DNA of 64,000 nt from Bradyrhizobium sp. SZCCT0153 (GTDB lineage: Bacteria > Pseudomonadota > Alphaproteobacteria > Rhizobiales > Xanthobacteraceae), in NCBI RefSeq assembly GCF_018129995.1, contig NZ_JAFCKS010000002.1:1054001-1118000 (forward strand), read 5' to 3'. Below, in pieces: positions 63,519-64,000 of the stretch (positions are counted from its first letter, which is position 1; each line of letters starts with the position of its first letter). Position numbers and translations under genes: made by a program. Below the pieces are notes generated by a model. The model worked only from the letters and a program-made list of their open reading frames with translations, was not told where the DNA came from and did not search any database.

Positions 63519-64000
63519 TTACGTCTTTCCCGGCCATTTGGCGCGGTAGCGGATTTCGCTGCCGTCGGCGAGCCGCTGCCACGTTCCGAACTCCGGCGTA
63601 TGCGGAGCCCGGGCCGTCAATCCGATCGGGTAGACCCGGCTGGGCTGTCCCTGGATATTGACGGCGAGCTGCCGGTGCGAGGTTCGAAACGCCAGTTCGA
63701 CTTCGCCTGCGATAACGGGCTGATCGCCGTCACGATAGAAGCCGGCTGGGTTCAATTCGCCCGGCATGGTGTTGAGGTCTGTCTGCAATTCGACGGTGAT
63801 GCCTTGCGGTGATTTCGGCACCGTTGCGCCGGCCGGAAGGCGAACCTCGAACACGAGCAGGGGATTGCCGCCGTTCCGGTTGAGCCAGGGTGTGGCCGTC
63901 GCATAGGCGTAGACAATATAGGTGACGCCGGCGGCGGCGCAGAGGAGGACGACCACGCCGAGCGATTTCAGGCTGGTGCGTGCGAGGCCGCCAGTGCTTT
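63519..64000 (-). CDS. Membrane-anchored protein of unknown function, N-terminus beyond the window
   Basis: The minus-strand frame stays open to the window edge, giving at least 160 residues ending RYRAKWPGKT. One hydrophobic segment (VVVLLCAAAGVTYIVYAYA) lies near the visible N-terminus, followed by a beta-rich domain (LVFEVRLPAGATVP, GQPSRVYPIGLTAR, GTWQRLADGSEIRY). A GTG at 63956 could serve as an internal start, but sequence upstream (RTSLKSLG) continues in frame and reads naturally, so the true start is probably outside. Family not recognised. It converges on the small secreted-protein gene. Confidence 0.65.
   Translation of the reverse strand, partial: STGGLARTSLKSLGVVVLLCAAAGVTYIVYAYATATPWLNRNGGNPLLVFEVRLPAGATVPKSPQGITVELQTDLNTMPGELNPAGFYRDGDQPVIAGEVELAFRTSHRQLAVNIQGQPSRVYPIGLTARAPHTPEFGTWQRLADGSEIRYRAKWPGKT

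Overview
The window is GC-rich, densely coded alphaproteobacterial chromosome, most likely Bradyrhizobium or a close relative in the Nitrobacteraceae. Supporting signs are a DUF2865 protein, two adjacent Kup potassium transporters, an AcpXL-type locus for the very-long-chain fatty acid of rhizobial lipid A, a GxGDG-type class III cyclase, and several intergenic palindromic repeats of the kind scattered through Bradyrhizobium genomes. Identity is inferred from recognised families, not from a search. I saw no rRNA, tRNA, CRISPR array, phage or intact insertion sequence. The reading is of ordinary chromosome with two accessory-looking islands (about 26-36.5 kb and 49-63 kb).

Layout. 1-7 kb: a partial cyclase, an alpha/beta hydrolase, class II DAHP synthase, diacylglycerol kinase, glutamine-dependent NAD synthetase, and two secreted proteins of unknown role. 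7-11 kb: a tightly overlapped operon cysS - 37-residue membrane peptide - GNAT acetyltransferase - citramalate synthase (cimA). 11-16.6 kb: a VOC protein, a LOG-type phosphoribohydrolase, an Atm1-type ABC exporter, the phosphatidylethanolamine pair psd/pssA, and an RraA-like protein. 17-26 kb: a MotA/MotB-type stator pair, two Kup transporters, a rhodanese, an aminotransferase and a polyamine-type binding protein. 26-36.5 kb: two tandem, overlapping autotransporters, a divergent membrane-anchored CadC-like regulator with TPRs, and a secreted PAP2 phosphatase. 36.5-41 kb: the minus-strand lipid A acyl operon acpXL-fabZ-KS-KS-lpxXL. 41-49 kb: a ParB-like protein, two tiny membrane ORFs leading into a P2-type ATPase, an unknown anchored protein, an AhpD-like protein and an orphan HerA-type ATPase.

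49-63 kb is the most interesting block. It has an extradiol dioxygenase and, on the opposite strand, a two-subunit molybdenum hydroxylase whose large subunit carries three c-type haem sites (NicAB-like). A divergent plus-strand operon follows: a hydroxynicotinate-reductase-like Fe-S protein, a UPF0280 (ApbE-fold) protein, an AA_synth protein, a branched-chain-type ABC importer and a MarR regulator. Palindromes sit on the candidate promoters of all three transcription units. Together they suggest a regulated uptake and catabolic pathway for an N-heterocycle or similar aromatic acid. The substrate cannot be read from the sequence.

The second notable point is in the lipid A operon. One of its two ketosynthases contains no cysteine at all, so it cannot be a normal condensing enzyme. 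It is better read as a chain-length-factor-like partner of the intact one.
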